From the NCBI GenBank assembly GCA_030847615.1, contig JAUMIR010000015.1, positions 6,961,501 to 7,025,500 of the forward strand: a stretch of DNA of 64,000 bases, given 5' to 3'. The DNA comes from Gambelia wislizenii. Its lineage: Eukaryota > Chordata > Lepidosauria > Squamata > Crotaphytidae. Shown piece after piece: positions 11,907-22,145 of the stretch; the stretch's first letter is position 1; the number at the start of each line of letters is the position of its first letter. The position numbers were made by a program, and so were the translations under genes. Under the pieces are notes generated by a model, which was given only the letters and a program-made list of their open reading frames with translations, made no database searches and had not been told where the DNA came from.

Positions 11907-12757
11907 TTATTCTGTTAACCATAATATTTGTATAATTCTTCTTTTATGGTCCTTTATTGTGACACATTTACACCCTTCATTCCCAACAAACTGTACACAC
12001 TCATCTTCCCCACACACACCTCTCCCATAATTTTTCCCCATACCCCCCTCCTTCCCACATAAACAAATTACCCCCTTCAATCCCTTAAAGTAATTTACCT
12101 TAAACATGGTTCCCTCAAACCCTGTATTAAAGCAGCAGTGACTCCCCACCCATCAGCCCTTTTAAAATATATTTTATATAGCCCATCTCTTTTTTATTTT
12201 CAGTTTTTCTCTGGGCAATTCTGTAAATCCACAAATTCTAAGGTTTACATGATGTTCTCTATCCTGTAGATCAATCAGTTTTTTTCAAATTGAATAGATT
12301 GTTCATCTATGCTCTTACGTTGAATTTCTTGCTGTTTCTCAAGGAGATCCAGCCTCTGGTTACCTTCCTTGATTGCTTGTTTCAGTTCTCCTGTAGATGT
12401 TTTAATTATCATTTCAATATTTTTAGACATCTGATCCATGAGAGCTTCATTATCTGTTTGCATTTTTTTCATAGCATCTGAAAACCATGTTTTCAACTCA
12501 GACATTTGTGCTTGCATTTGAGCTTATTGGCCTTGCTTAGAAACAGCTCCCTCTAACTCTTTTTCTCCCTTCCTTGCTTTTGCTGCACCAGCCGTTGTTT
12601 TGCTAATTTTAGCTTCTTGTTCTTTAAATCTTGAATTAATTATTTCCTCTGATCTCACTCTGCTAAGATGTTGAGCAGTGAAATCTGAAGGTCTGGTATT
12701 TTTGGATCGAGTCCACAACATGATTGCAGCTTGTTTTTCTTTTCTGCTTTTAGACAT
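11907..12757 (-). pseudogene. L1 copy 1 ORF1 remnant
   Basis: ORF1 encodes the RNA-binding chaperone of L1. The start at 12757 (MSKSRKEKQAAIMLWTRSKN) parallels the intact ORF1 at 33213 and the one at 62737. The 12517-12275 piece is a heptad-rich coiled coil (DQMSKNIEMIIKTSTGELKQ). The RRM and C-terminal domain are missing or unrecognisable before the ORF2 start, so this copy is internally deleted or heavily decayed. Confidence 0.75.
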
Positions 12758-13018
12758 TTGCTAGCTACGGCTAGCTACTGGTGTCAAAATCAAAAGTAAA
12801 TTTTAATTGTTCTGTGTGGCTGGCAAAGTCTATTATTTAAACACAATCTTTTGCTGGGAGTTTTAACTTAGAAGTCTTTGATATTTTACTTACATTTGCT
12901 TTGATATAATCACACAAATTGCTTCTTTTCATTTCTCTGACTGGGAGGTTAAAGCTTTCACTGCTACTCCATCTTCCGTCAGGCTCCTCCCCCTACAAGA
13001 TCCCCTTGCTTACTGATT

Positions 13019-13600
13019 AATTAACAGGAGTATAGTGTCTAGATCAAGGAAAATAATAGTGCCACTGTATTCTACTTTGGTCAGACATCATCTGGAATAC
13101 TGTGTCCACTTCTGGGAACCACAATTCAGGAAGGATATAGAGAAACTGGAACATGTCCAGAGGAGGGTGACCAGGATGGGGGGGGAGGTCTGGAAGCCAT
13201 GCACTATGAGGAGCAGCTTTGGGGGCTGGGCATGTTTAGTCTGGCGAAGAGAAGGTTGAGAGGTGACATGATAGCCATGTTTAAATTTTGAAGGGATGTC
13301 ATACTGAGGATGGAGCTAGCTTGTTTTCTGCTGCCCAAGAGACTAGGACACAGAGCCATAGACTCAAACTGCAGCAAAATAGATTCCACCTAAACATTTG
13401 GAAGAAGTTCCTGACAGTAAGACCTGCTCAGAAGTGGAATGCCTTGGAATGTGGTGGAGTCTCCTTCTTTGGAGGTTTTTAAACAGAGGCTGGATGGCCG
13501 TCTGTCAGGAATGCTTTGATTGGGTATTCCTGCATGGTAGAAGGGGGTTGGTCTGGATGGCCCTTGAGGTCTCTTCCAACTCTATGATTCTATGATTTCA
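13019..13600 (+). mobile_element. CR1 LINE 3' fragment
   Basis: 5'-truncated CR1 starting just beyond the L1 copy 1 target duplication. It has [40 protein letters not shown], and SFFGGF/FKQRL remnants in shifted frames. It ends GGATGGCCCTTGAGGTCTCTTCCAACTCTATGATTCTATGATT at about 13598. Confidence 0.88.
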
Positions 13601-14030
13601 GATCAACACAACTATGTCTTTGAACTTAGTTCAATGTTGCAGGAGCAGAGTTGCTTATGTGGAACCATGGCATGCTGCATTCACATCTGGTTGTGATTTG
13701 AGTTGAACATATTGGTGAAGAACTTGCAACTAAAGACATGTATCATGTAGCTAGGTCTCCTCCCGAAGCCAACCTTGTAAGTAGCACAGCCCCCAGCACA
13801 GTTATTTCTGTGTTGATGGAGGAGAAAGGATTCATCCAACTATTTCCCTTAGCAGGACACACTGCAAGAGGCATCCACAGGGACCACCAGAGGCCCTCAG
13901 GATATCTCTGGAGATGATGTCCTTTCAGCACATTCAGCTACAAAAAAAAATCTGGTCACATCTCTACTGACACTCCCACTCTTCAACAACACAGAAATGG
14001 CCATGATGGGGGATAGGGTTAAATTGTATA
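13601..14030. other. Unrecognised intergenic DNA
   Basis: No coding signal or repeat ends that I can support. The short A-run at 13940-13947 is the only low-complexity feature. Confidence 0.45.
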
Positions 14031-14247
14031 ATACAGTTGTCCCTTCATATTTGCTGGGGTTTGGTTCCAGGACCCTCTGTGGATACCAAAATCCGTGAAT
14101 ACTCAAGTCCCATTATATGCAATGGCAGAGCAAAATGGTATTCCTTATATAAGATGGCAAAATCAAGGCTTGCTTTTCGGATTATTATTTTTTAAAGAAT
14201 ATTTTCAAGCTGTGAATACTTAAATCCATGGATACCAAATCTCATAG
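14031..14247 (+). mobile_element. Tigger/MER2-like (Tc1-mariner, pogo) DNA transposon end
   Basis: TACAGTTGTCCCTTCATATTTGC...GGTTTGGTTCCAGGACCC...GTGGATACCAAAATCCGTGAAT is the well-known 5' end of Tigger-type elements (CAGTTGTCCCTCGGTATCCGCGG... in mammals). The later TGTGAATACTTAAATCCATGGATACC matches the inverted far end, so this is a short internally deleted copy. The adjoining RTE begins at about 14248. Confidence 0.75.
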
Positions 14248-16053
14248 CTCCCACTTTGGAAGAGACCCTTAAGGCCATACAGCAGATGAAAAACGGCAAG
14301 GCAGCTGGGATTGATGGAATCCCACCTGAAGTTTGGAAACATGGAGGTCATGCACTCCACGAAAAATTCCACGAGTTCCTTGTGAATTGCTGGGAAAAAG
14401 GGGAACTGCCATCAGACCTCCGAGATGCAGTCATCATCACCCTGTACAAGAAAAAAGGAGCAAAATCCGACTGCTCAAACTATCAAGGCATAAAACTGCT
14501 CTCTATTGCTGGAAAAATCCTTGCAAGGATACTCCTGAACAGATTAGTTCCTTCTATTGCAGAAGAACTTCTTCCTGAAAGCCAATGTGGCTTCAGAGCC
14601 AATAGGAGTACTACAGACATGGTATTTGCCCTTAGGCAACTGCAAGAAAAATGTAGGGAGCAGAACAAGGGTCTCTATGTAACATTTGTCGACCTCACCA
14701 AAGCCTTCGACACTGTAAGTAGAAAAGGTCTGTGGCAGATCCTGGAAAGACTAGGATGTCCCCCCAAATTCCTTAAAATGATTATTTTGCTACACGAGGG
14801 CCAGCGTGGTCAAGTCAGATATGGCAATGCTCTTTCAGAGCCCTTTCTAATAACTAACAGAGTGAAGCAAGGTTGTGTTCTTGCACCAACTTTATTTACA
14901 ATCTTCTTTAGCACAATGCTCCAAAGGGCTATGGCAGAGCTTGAAGAAGACGATGGCATCTATATACGTTACCGTACTGATGGTAGCTTGTTTAACTTAA
15001 GCCGTTTGAGGGCTCACACTAAGACTCTAAACTATCTAGTCCATGAGCTGCTCTTCGCCGATGATGCTGCCCTTGTTGCCCACACAGAAACAGCTCTGCA
15101 GCGCCTAACGTCCTGCTTTGCAACAGCTGCAGAGCTGTTTGGGCTAGAAGTCAACTTGAAGAAAACAGAAGTTCATTACCAGCCTGCACCACAGGACGAA
15201 CACCACCATCCCCACATTGCCGTCGGCAAATCTGTGCTCAAGTCCGTTCAGCAGTTCACCTACCTGGGAAGCATCATCTCCTCAGACGCCAAGATTGACA
15301 AAGAGATCAATCACAGATTAGCAAAGGCATACAGTGCATTTGGAAGACTTCACAAAAGAGTCTGGAGCAATAAATACCTGAGGCAAAGCACAAAAATCAG
15401 TGTGTATAGAGCCATCATACTGTCTATCCTCCTTTATGGATCTGAAACATGGGTCACCTATCGCCACCACCTACGACTCCTCGAGCGCTTTCATCAGCGC
15501 TGTCTACGCACAATCCTAAATATACACTGGACTGACTATGTGATGAATGTTGCTGTCCTTGAACAAGCAGGGATCACCAGCATTGAGGCCATGATATTGA
15601 GAACGCAGCTGTGCTGGACAGGGCACGTTTCTAGGATGGAGAACCATCGCCTCCCAAAAATACTACTGTACGGTGAACTCGCCACGGGTCAGCGTAAGAG
15701 GGGCGCTCCAAAAAAGTGATACAAAGACTCCCTGAAACAACATCTCAGGCTCAGCCAAATTGATCACCAACAGTGGTCCGCCCTGGCCTCACATCGGGAG
15801 GCATGGAGACGCACTATCCACAATGCTGCAGCCTTATTTGAGAACTCACGACGAACAAGTTTTGAAGAGAAACGACAACGCAGAAAGAATCACAACCCAA
15901 AAACATCACCCAAGGAGACCTTCTCCTGTGCTTTTTGCAACTGGACTTGTTTATCTCAGATTGGCCTTTTTAGTCATCAGCGCGCTTGCAGAAAGCGCGG
16001 GATGAGTCCTTCCTGAATCTTTGTTTGCGAAGAAAAGCCAGAGAGAGAGTACA
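14248..16053 (+). mobile_element. RTE-like LINE copy 1, 5'-truncated
   Basis: The region contains the reverse transcriptase and C-terminal domains of a non-LTR element and ends in a (GA)n-type tail: GCGAAGAAAAGCCAGAGAGAGAG at about 16030-16052. The same tail recurs at 19821-19912 (reverse) and 44393-44427, which fixes the 3' end. The endonuclease portion is absent (5' truncation). Confidence 0.85.
14256..16016 (+). pseudogene. RTE-like LINE ORF: RT plus C-terminal C2H2 zinc finger, one nonsense mutation
   Basis: The frame runs 487 codons to a TGA at 15717-15719, then continues in the same frame for ~98 codons to 16016. The sister copy at ~35450 has CGA (Arg) at this position, so this is a single C-to-T nonsense change. 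Blocks: KNGKAAGIDGIPPEVW (residues ~12-27), RT core with CGFRANRSTTDM, FVDLTKAFDTV, VKQGCVLAPTLF, LLFADDAALVAH (catalytic FADD, near residue 268), LGSIISSDAKID, YGSETW, WTGHVSRMENHRLPK, GQRKRGAPKK. The C terminus has a CxxC-x(12)-H-x(4)-C finger (CAFCNWTCLSQIGLFSHQ...C). Clade placement (RTE/RTEX) is by resemblance only. Confidence 0.85.
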
Positions 16054-16789
16054 GAGGGACAACTGTACTATAATGATTTATTTGTTGCATTTTAACTGTA
16101 TATAATAGCCAATTGCTACATTACAAAGAATATTCTTACTTGTTGCATGAGAGGTTTTGGAGTCACTTACATTTTTTGTGTGGTTGGAACAGAATTCAGA
16201 CCTCCACTTTGACTGAAAAAGTTCGTCTTACACCATTATAGTTTTCTAACAGAATGCCTGAGTTCAGTTGCAAAACTTTGCCATTCATTGAAAAGCTTGC
16301 ATCACACAATTAATTTGCAACTCCACCTGCAGACATGTGATGCAAACCTGATGGTGTATCTTGGACCATTTTGGCCAGTGTTGTGACTGATATGTCCATT
16401 TTTCCTATCATGTTGCCACATTTTTTTTTGCAAAGCATAGTTTACACCAAACTCCAGTTTCTGGGCAGAATGAGTGTTTTTTCTTTGGGGGATATGAGAC
16501 AGCAAGCCTCACGGTAGAGACTGATTGATCTCAAAGACTCAAACAAATTGACTCACAGTGACTCCATGTTCTAATTTATGCAAGAGTGATCACATCTTTC
16601 TGTATAGTGCATCGTATAGTAATGTGTGTGTGCGCGCGCACACACACACAAATCAACTTGTGAAAATGCCCCAATTTTGTTTTGGAAGAACCACTGGCTA
16701 GGGATGGAAATAACTTTCCAATTTGATGTTGTTATGAGCTTTCAGGTTGCTTCCATCTTATGAGTATGGTGAACCGAAGGCAAACTTGT
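16054..16789. other. Unrecognised DNA with a palindromic (TG)n(CG)n(CA)n microsatellite
   Basis: A simple repeat, GTGTGTGTGCGCGCGCACAC followed by further CA units, spans about 16622-16650 and is a perfect alternating purine-pyrimidine palindrome (Z-DNA/cruciform-prone). Nothing else recognised. Confidence 0.55.
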
Positions 16790-17205
16790 CATTGGATTAT
16801 CACGGGGAGGCCCTTCTCTCTGCACAGAGAAGGGCTTGTGGGAACACAGGAGAGGGTCTTCTTGCTTGCTGCCCCAAGGCTCTGGAACTCCCTGCCCAGA
16901 TTGGCACCCTCCTTATCTTCTTTCTGGAGCCAATTAAAAACCTTTTTGTTTCAGCAGGCCTTTGATGATCTTTGCTAATGGATGTGCTGGGGTATATGTG
17001 TGTGTTGTGTATGTGTATATGTATATATGTGTGTGTTTTAAAAATTGTAGCCGTTTTTAATTTTTGTTGTTGTTGTTTGTGTTTTAATTTTTGTATTTTG
17101 CTGATTTTAACAATGTCTTTTTTATTGTATGATGGTTTGAATCCCAGATGGGAGAAAAGTGGGATAGAAATAAAGGTGTTGGTGGTGGTGGTGATGATGA
17201 TGATA
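16790..17205 (+). mobile_element. L2 LINE 3' fragment
   Basis: The coding tail of L2 RT is readable across frames (QRRA-, ERVFLLAAPRLWNSLPRLAPSL, QLKTFLFQQAFDDL). An AT-rich 3' UTR follows, then the L2 terminus GAGAAAAGTGGGATAGAAATAAA with a variable (GTGGTG)(ATGATG) tail at 17181-17208. 5'-truncated. Confidence 0.8.
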
Positions 17206-17214
17206 ATTTTCTTA

Positions 17215-17342
17215 GTAAGATTTATTCAGAGGCAGTTTGACGTTGCTTTCCTCACCAGCTGAGAGAGTGTGACTTGCCCAAGATCACCCAGGGATTCAAA
17301 TCCTGATCTCCTGGAGTCTTAGCCAAAGCACTGCACCATGAT
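17215..17342 (-). mobile_element. Reptile SINE 3' portion
   Basis: AGGCAGTTTGACGTTGCTTTCCTC...GAGTGTGACTTGCCCAAGATCACCCAGGGATTCAAATCCTGATCTCCTGGAGTC...ACTGCACCATG is the conserved core of a common squamate SINE. The same repeat is seen at 18790-18965 and 21085-21275. Strand is uncertain. Confidence 0.6.
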
Positions 17343-18560
17343 TAAAGTACCAAGATTTATTAAAAATGACCCAAGGAACATTGGAAATCAACAAAAGGCA
17401 ACAATTAGAGGATGAAGGGTTTAAATGCAATGGTTAACATACTATCAGTTAAGAGAAAGATTTAAGGTGGATAAAGTTAGTTATAATTTCAAAAATGGGA
17501 AAACAGAATTTAAAAAATTGATAGGCATAGAAGAATCCCATATGGTTGCTAAAATGTATAAATTATTACAGAGATTTGAAAAAGAAGAAGAGAAAATTAA
17601 AGAATGTATGGTGAAACGGGCAAGGGACATAGGACATAATATTCACTTGGATCAATGGTAGAACATATTCTACCAGGATGGTGGGAGTTCTGGAAGCCAT
17701 GGCCTATGAGGAGCAGCTTTGGGAGCTGGGCATGTTTAGTCTGGGAAGAGAAGCTTGAGAGGTGACACATTAGCCATGTTTCAATATTTGAAGGGATGTC
17801 ATACTGAGGATGGAGCAAGCTTATTTTCTGCTGCTCCAGAGACTAGGACATGGAGCAATGGGTTCAAACTACAGGAAAAGAGATTCCACCTAAACATTAG
17901 GAAGAACTTCCTGACAGTAAGATCTGTTTGGAAGTGGAATACACTGCCTTGTAGTGTGGTGGAGTCTCCTTCTTTGGAGGTATTTAAATAGAGGCTGGAT
18001 GGCCATCTGTCAGGAATGATTTGATTGTGTATTCCTGCATGGCAGAATGGGGTTGGTCTGGATGGCCATTGAGGTCTCTTCCAACTCTATGATTCAATGA
18101 TTCTATGATTCTATGATATGGACTAGGGGATTGAAATTTACTTGCTGTTAAGGATTTGAAAGATAACTTCTTTAAAATGATGTATAGGTGGTACCTTACA
18201 CCAGATAAATTGCCTAAAATTTATATAAACACCAATAACAAATGTTGGAAATGTAATAAAACCATAGGTTCTATTTATCACCAATGGTAATAATGTAAAA
18301 TGGTTAAAAATATTGGAAAAAATAGAGAAAATAATAAATAAGATTTTGAAGATTGAAATAGTACCAGGCCCAGATCTCTTGAACAATAACGTAGGGAAAG
18401 TATTGGAAGCAGAATGGTATACCAAGAATTGAAGAATAGTTTGATAAACTATGGAACCTGGCCACATCGGACAAATTAACACATTTATTCAAAGAGCACT
18501 TGATATACAGTACTCTTATTTGCAAACTTGGCAACCTTTCATAGACTATGTTTTTTAACA
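17343..18560 (+). mobile_element. L1 LINE fragment (ORF2 C-terminal), split by a CR1
   Basis: Plus-strand L1. 17425-17661 reads WLTYYQLRERFKVDK..., comparable to the YLQIKERYKRD region of the L1 at 36449-37327. After the CR1 insertion at ~17672-18117 the reading resumes with [17 protein letters not shown] and [15 protein letters not shown] (the conserved ORF2 Cys-rich end), decaying around 18560. Multiple stops. Confidence 0.75.
17672..18117 (+). mobile_element. CR1 LINE 3' fragment nested in L1
   Basis: CR1 C-terminal coding end (TEDGASLFSAAPETRTWSNG, EKRFHLNIRKNFLTVRS, SPSLEVFK) with the full CR1 terminus GAGGTCTCTTCCAACTCTATGATTCAATGATTCTATGAT. It interrupts the L1 described at 17343-18560. 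Confidence 0.9.
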
Positions 18561-18789
18561 AAAATATTGTAGATAATGTGATTTTAGGTTTTGATATCTA
18601 GGTTGGAATTACATCTCTATTTTATAGTTACTTTGGAAAACATTAATGTGAATATTGTTATTATCTTTTTTTGTCGTTAAATATATAGGATAAGAGACGT
18701 GGGTTGATTAAAGTTTATAGAATTAGTAAAAGAAACGTTTATAGAATTAGTAAGATGTTGTTCTATGCCTTCATATCAACTTTGAAAAT

Positions 18790-18965
18790 CCTCTCCCTGG
18801 GTTTTCTTGGCCACATTTCATCAGAGGAGGTTTGCTATTCCCTTCTCCAGATCTGAAAAAGTATGACTTGCCCTAGGACAACCAGTGGGTTTCCAAGGCT
18901 GAGTGGTGATTCAAACCCTGGTCTCCCAGAGTCCTAGTCCAGCACACAAACCATTAGACCACAGA
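18790..18965 (-). mobile_element. Reptile SINE
   Basis: GGGTTTTCTTGGCCACATTTCATCAGAGGAGGTTTGC...TGACTTGCCC...CAACCAGTGGGTTTCC...GATTCAAACCCTGGTCTCCCAGAGTCCTAGTCCAGCAC...ACCATTAGACCACA. Same family as 21085-21275. The strand call follows the convention that the tRNA-like head is the reverse complement of the GATTCAAACCC...end and is tentative. Confidence 0.65.
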
Positions 18966-19807
18966 CACATGCATCAAATGCATATGCATCAAATGCATGG
19001 TCCTTCCACACTCCTCTGTTGACTCTTTCCTTTTGGCCCCTGCATCACGTCATCCCTATTCATGGCATCTTTTATCAGGTGGGGGGGCAACCTGACATTA
19101 TCCTGCTTGCCATGGGGGTGGGGGTGAGGGGGCATGTAAGATCCAGTCAGGATTTATCCTCTTAACTGGAATAACAGAAGTTAATTCTCCACAATGTGTG
19201 TTAATAGATGATATGTATTGTTGTCTGGCTTCCTGTTAGGGATCCTTCCTTCCCCTGTAGCACCCAAAGCCCCACACAACTTTCCACAAACCATGAAACT
19301 GCCCAGCACAACCATTCTCTGCTTCACAGCAAGCAGGCAGGATTACAGAAGCATCTGACTGTGTCTCTGTAACCAGACACAAAATTATGACATCTACCCT
19401 GAGATCCACTGGGGTTCTCTGGATGTCTCAGCACTGCTTTAATCATTTTATGTTGGGCTAGGGGAACGTAGCCAGACGTTTCTGTGATTCTGCTTGCTCA
19501 CCAAAACGCATGAAATACTTGTGGTGAGTGGCTTCAGGTTCAGAGTCTTTTCAGTAAGCTGGAGTGATAGTGCTGGTACACAGCTCAGCCTAGCATAGGT
19601 CTGCATGTAGAGTTGCCATAATTCTCCTCCACAAAACCAGGACAAAAGTATACAGGACTGGATTGGGCAGACTATCGACAAAAGTACACAAACAAACCAC
19701 ACTTTTACATTTAACATTGTTTTATTGCATATTTCTTAGTAGAGGTTGCTGTTGTTGTCATCATCATCAACATCATCAGTGTTTATGTAGCACCATCAAT
19801 TCCCATA
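18966..19807. other. Unrecognised intergenic DNA
   Basis: It contains G-runs at ~19080-19087 and a GGGGGTG-rich stretch at 19114-19133. No gene or repeat terminus recognised. ORFs such as 19448-19717 have no supporting features. Confidence 0.45.
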
Positions 19808-19820
19808 GCACTTTAGAAGT

Positions 19821-20186
19821 CTCTCTCTCTCTCTCTCTCTCTCTGGCTTTTCTTCGCAAACGAAGATTCAGGAAGGACTCATCCCGCGCTTTCTGCAAGC
19901 GCGCTGATGACTAATCCATTTCCAAAATCCATTTCCAAAAAAGCCCTGTAGCGACTGGCGAGGGACGAAACCGGCAGGTGTAAAGATGCACTGGAAGCCG
20001 CAGCCCCAACCCTGCATGCAGGCGGTTCAGGACATTGGTCGCTCGAGGCTGACCCGGGAGATGACAGTCTTGTTCGGCAGCATCCTGAACGACCAAGCAG
20101 CCTTTTTTAAGGAGAGACCTTCTGCTGTGCTTTTTGCAACCGGACTTGTTTATCTCGGATTGGCCTTTTTAGTCATCAGCGCGCTT
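19821..20186 (-). mobile_element. RTE-like LINE 3' insertion with inverted 5' segment and TSD
   Basis: The 13-mer GCACTTTAGAAGT flanks the block at 19808-19820 and 20187-20199 and is the apparent TSD. Read on the minus strand, the 3' end is the RTE terminus plus (GA)n tail (19821-19913). The other end (~20120-20186) is RTE coding sequence for the C2H2 finger in plus orientation, that is, inverted. Both inner edges share TAGTCATCAGCGCGCTTGCA. The ~200 bp GC-rich middle (19914-20118) is not in RTE copy 1. The layout resembles twin-primed insertion. Confidence 0.65.
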
Positions 20187-20199
20187 GCACTTTAGAAGT

Positions 20200-21084
20200 A
20201 AAACAATAAAACAATAAAAAACAGTGAGCCCTAGAAATACAGTGGGTCCTGGTATTGCTTGTTCCCTGCCAATGTAAGCCTCTGGAAGTTCATAAAGATG
20301 GCATAAAGCCAATGTCTCTCTTGTTGCTTGTGCCAGAACATGGAAAAATTATTTGTTTGGACTGCAGCTCCCAAAATCCTCAGAACCAGCATGGCCATCG
20401 CCTTTAATAGGACTAATCCCTGCTGATGAGAGCCACAGCTGCTTCCAAGTAGTGTACAATCTGCCTCCCAACACAGAGTTAGTACTCCTGCTTTAAAAAA
20501 CACTTGAACATGGTATGTGATACTTACACCTTGTTGCTAGTGTACACAAAGGCTTTCTCCCTCACTCCATCCCCCAATTTGTGTTGTGCTTAAAAACCCT
20601 GTTTTTGCAGAGATGACAACAGGCAAGTTAGGGGTGGTTTTCTGCCCACAGGAAATTAGTGTTGCCTGATTGAAATCTGGTGAAAGTTCCAGCAATTTCA
20701 ATGTTTGTGCAGAAGAGGCAATTCTAGCAGGTGTTACTTGTTCCCTGGTTGCAAGACAAGCAAGGCCTTCTAAAATTCTCTCTTTCCCACCTTCTGGGCT
20801 CTCCTCTTCCACTCAGCACTCCTATCTTTTGGTGTTTGACATCAGAAATGCAGTACTACTCAGAGAAGCCTGTGCTCTGACCAAGGAGGAATCCAGAATC
20901 TGCTGCTTCAACTGGCCCAGCTGGCCGGGACATTTTTTTAGTCCTTTCAATCCAGGATTTTCCTGGTTTTCTGGGACAAATAGCAACCCTATCTGCATGT
21001 GCACATATTATGCTATGCCAAGTCATACAGGATTATAGCCAAGGTGGTGAGAGTCATTTCCTTTCAATCTGTTGATAACACTTT
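20200..21084. other. Mostly unrecognised DNA
   Basis: GGACTGCAGCTCCCAAAATCCTCAGAACCAGCATGGCC (about 20357-20396) resembles one end of a common reptile hAT-like MITE. No coding evidence. ORFs at 20537-20812 and 20670-21038 are mutually antisense and unsupported. Confidence 0.4.
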
Positions 21085-21277
21085 GTGGTTGTGTGCCCTC
21101 AAGACACTTCTGACTTGTGGCAATCCTAAGGCAAACTTATCACAGAGTTTTCTAAGGCTAAGAGTGTGTGACTTCCACAAGGTCATCCAGTGGGTTTTCA
21201 TGGTTGACCAGGGATTTAAAACATAGTCTCCAGCATTGTAGTCCCAACACTCAAACCATGACACCACACTGGCTCGT
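21085..21277 (-). mobile_element. Reptile SINE at the left edge of segmental copy A
   Basis: GGTTGTGTGCCCTCAAGACACTTCTGACTTGTGGCAATCC...GTGACTTCCACAAGGTCATCCAGTGGG...GGGATTTAAAACATAGTCTCCAGCATTGTAGTCC...CACTGGCTC. The last ~75 bp and the adjoining 32 bp are also found at the outer ends of both palindrome arms (62197-62300 and 46598-46720), making it a marker of unit order. Confidence 0.7.
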
Positions 21278-22145
21278 GATAACACTTAGTGGGAAACAAT
21301 GGTATTCAGCTATGAGGAGTAGAACCTTACTGTATACATGGACAGATATCTACCTATTTCAAGAGTGCTTTGGAGCCTTGAGATTATCAATGTGTTTTTC
21401 TATGATTGCTTTCAATTAATAGCTGCTTTCCTGCCTTTTAAAAAACAAGATGCAAGTAAAGGAAAGATGATGCGAGAAAGTTCTAAATATCTTTCTAAGG
21501 AATTTGAGGGGGGCAGAAGGGCTAGAATTTGGCCTTAAAAATTAAAATGACTGTGTATGGGCCCATCTATACAAGAAGAAAGACATCTCCTACCTGTACT
21601 CTATTCCGAATTCACCACAGCACTGATGTGTGCCCACAATTTTTTGAATCAAGATGGCAGCCGTGTCATTTTTTGCATCAGAGGTGAGATCGGTGGAGAT
21701 GGCATCATTCAGGGCAATATGGAGGGCGACTACTGTGAGAAAGAGCAGGAGGGAGCCACCAACCCTTCACCCATCCTGGCAGCTGCACGCCAAGCGGTCT
21801 CTGGATGATATCTATTTTTTAAAAAATTAAGAAAGTGTATGATTCCTGGTGCTTACAGGCACTTGATAGACTGCCTGTGCCTGCACACATTCGACCAATG
21901 AGGTGGGCAGATCCACCCTCTCCTGACAGTGGGACAATTCACATGGTTGTCCCAATGAGCACATGTGCATTCCCTATGCAACATTTTTTTAAAATTTGGA
22001 GAAAGCCACAAAGGCTTTCCCTGCATTGTTTTTGGTGTTTTCTCCCCTCCTTCCCAACATATTGAATTGCCATGGGATTTCATTGGAACAAAATGTATTT
22101 GCCTCGCATTCTGTGAATGGTTTTTTTTTTCACCATCATCTAGAC

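Larger units (their letters stand above)
7182..11922 (-). pseudogene. L1 copy 1 ORF2 remnant (endonuclease-RT)
   Basis: ORF2 would encode the endonuclease/reverse transcriptase that performs target-primed reverse transcription. Recognisable pieces, N- to C-terminal: endonuclease 11922-11296 (FLQETHQ, MAGDFNIVMDK, LTYYSP), a 10737-10516 linker, RT fragments 10350-10135 (CGFIVGRQM, ALDIFKAFDCV) and 9963-9676 (SADDTLLTIE at the catalytic site, GLQINWNKSEMM), and C-terminal pieces around 8719-8510 (CWRGCQEKG, HMWWSCKYVQKFW) and 7454-7182 (ITNLLTVARL, KWKIQGDYHIEEWY). Many stops and frameshifts, plus the large insert, show it is long dead. Confidence 0.9.
7012..12996 (-). mobile_element. L1 LINE copy 1, 5'-complete but dead, with TSD
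   Basis: Reverse-strand L1. The identical 15-mer AAGATCCCCTTGCTT flanks it at 6997-7011 and 12997-13011, which I read as the target-site duplication. The 3' poly(A) appears as T-rich sequence from 7012. The 5' end (reverse complement of ...GGCTCCTCCCCC) has the GGGGGAGGAGCC start typical of lizard L1s, so the copy is probably full length. ORF1 and ORF2 remnants lie inside. A ~0.95 kb GC-rich block (about 7549-8505) interrupts the ORF2 C-terminal region. Confidence 0.9.

Noticed and set aside
14256..15719. Functional host gene of 487 aa
   Set aside because: It is a LINE reverse transcriptase with the catalytic FADD and a LINE tail, and ends at an internal nonsense codon.
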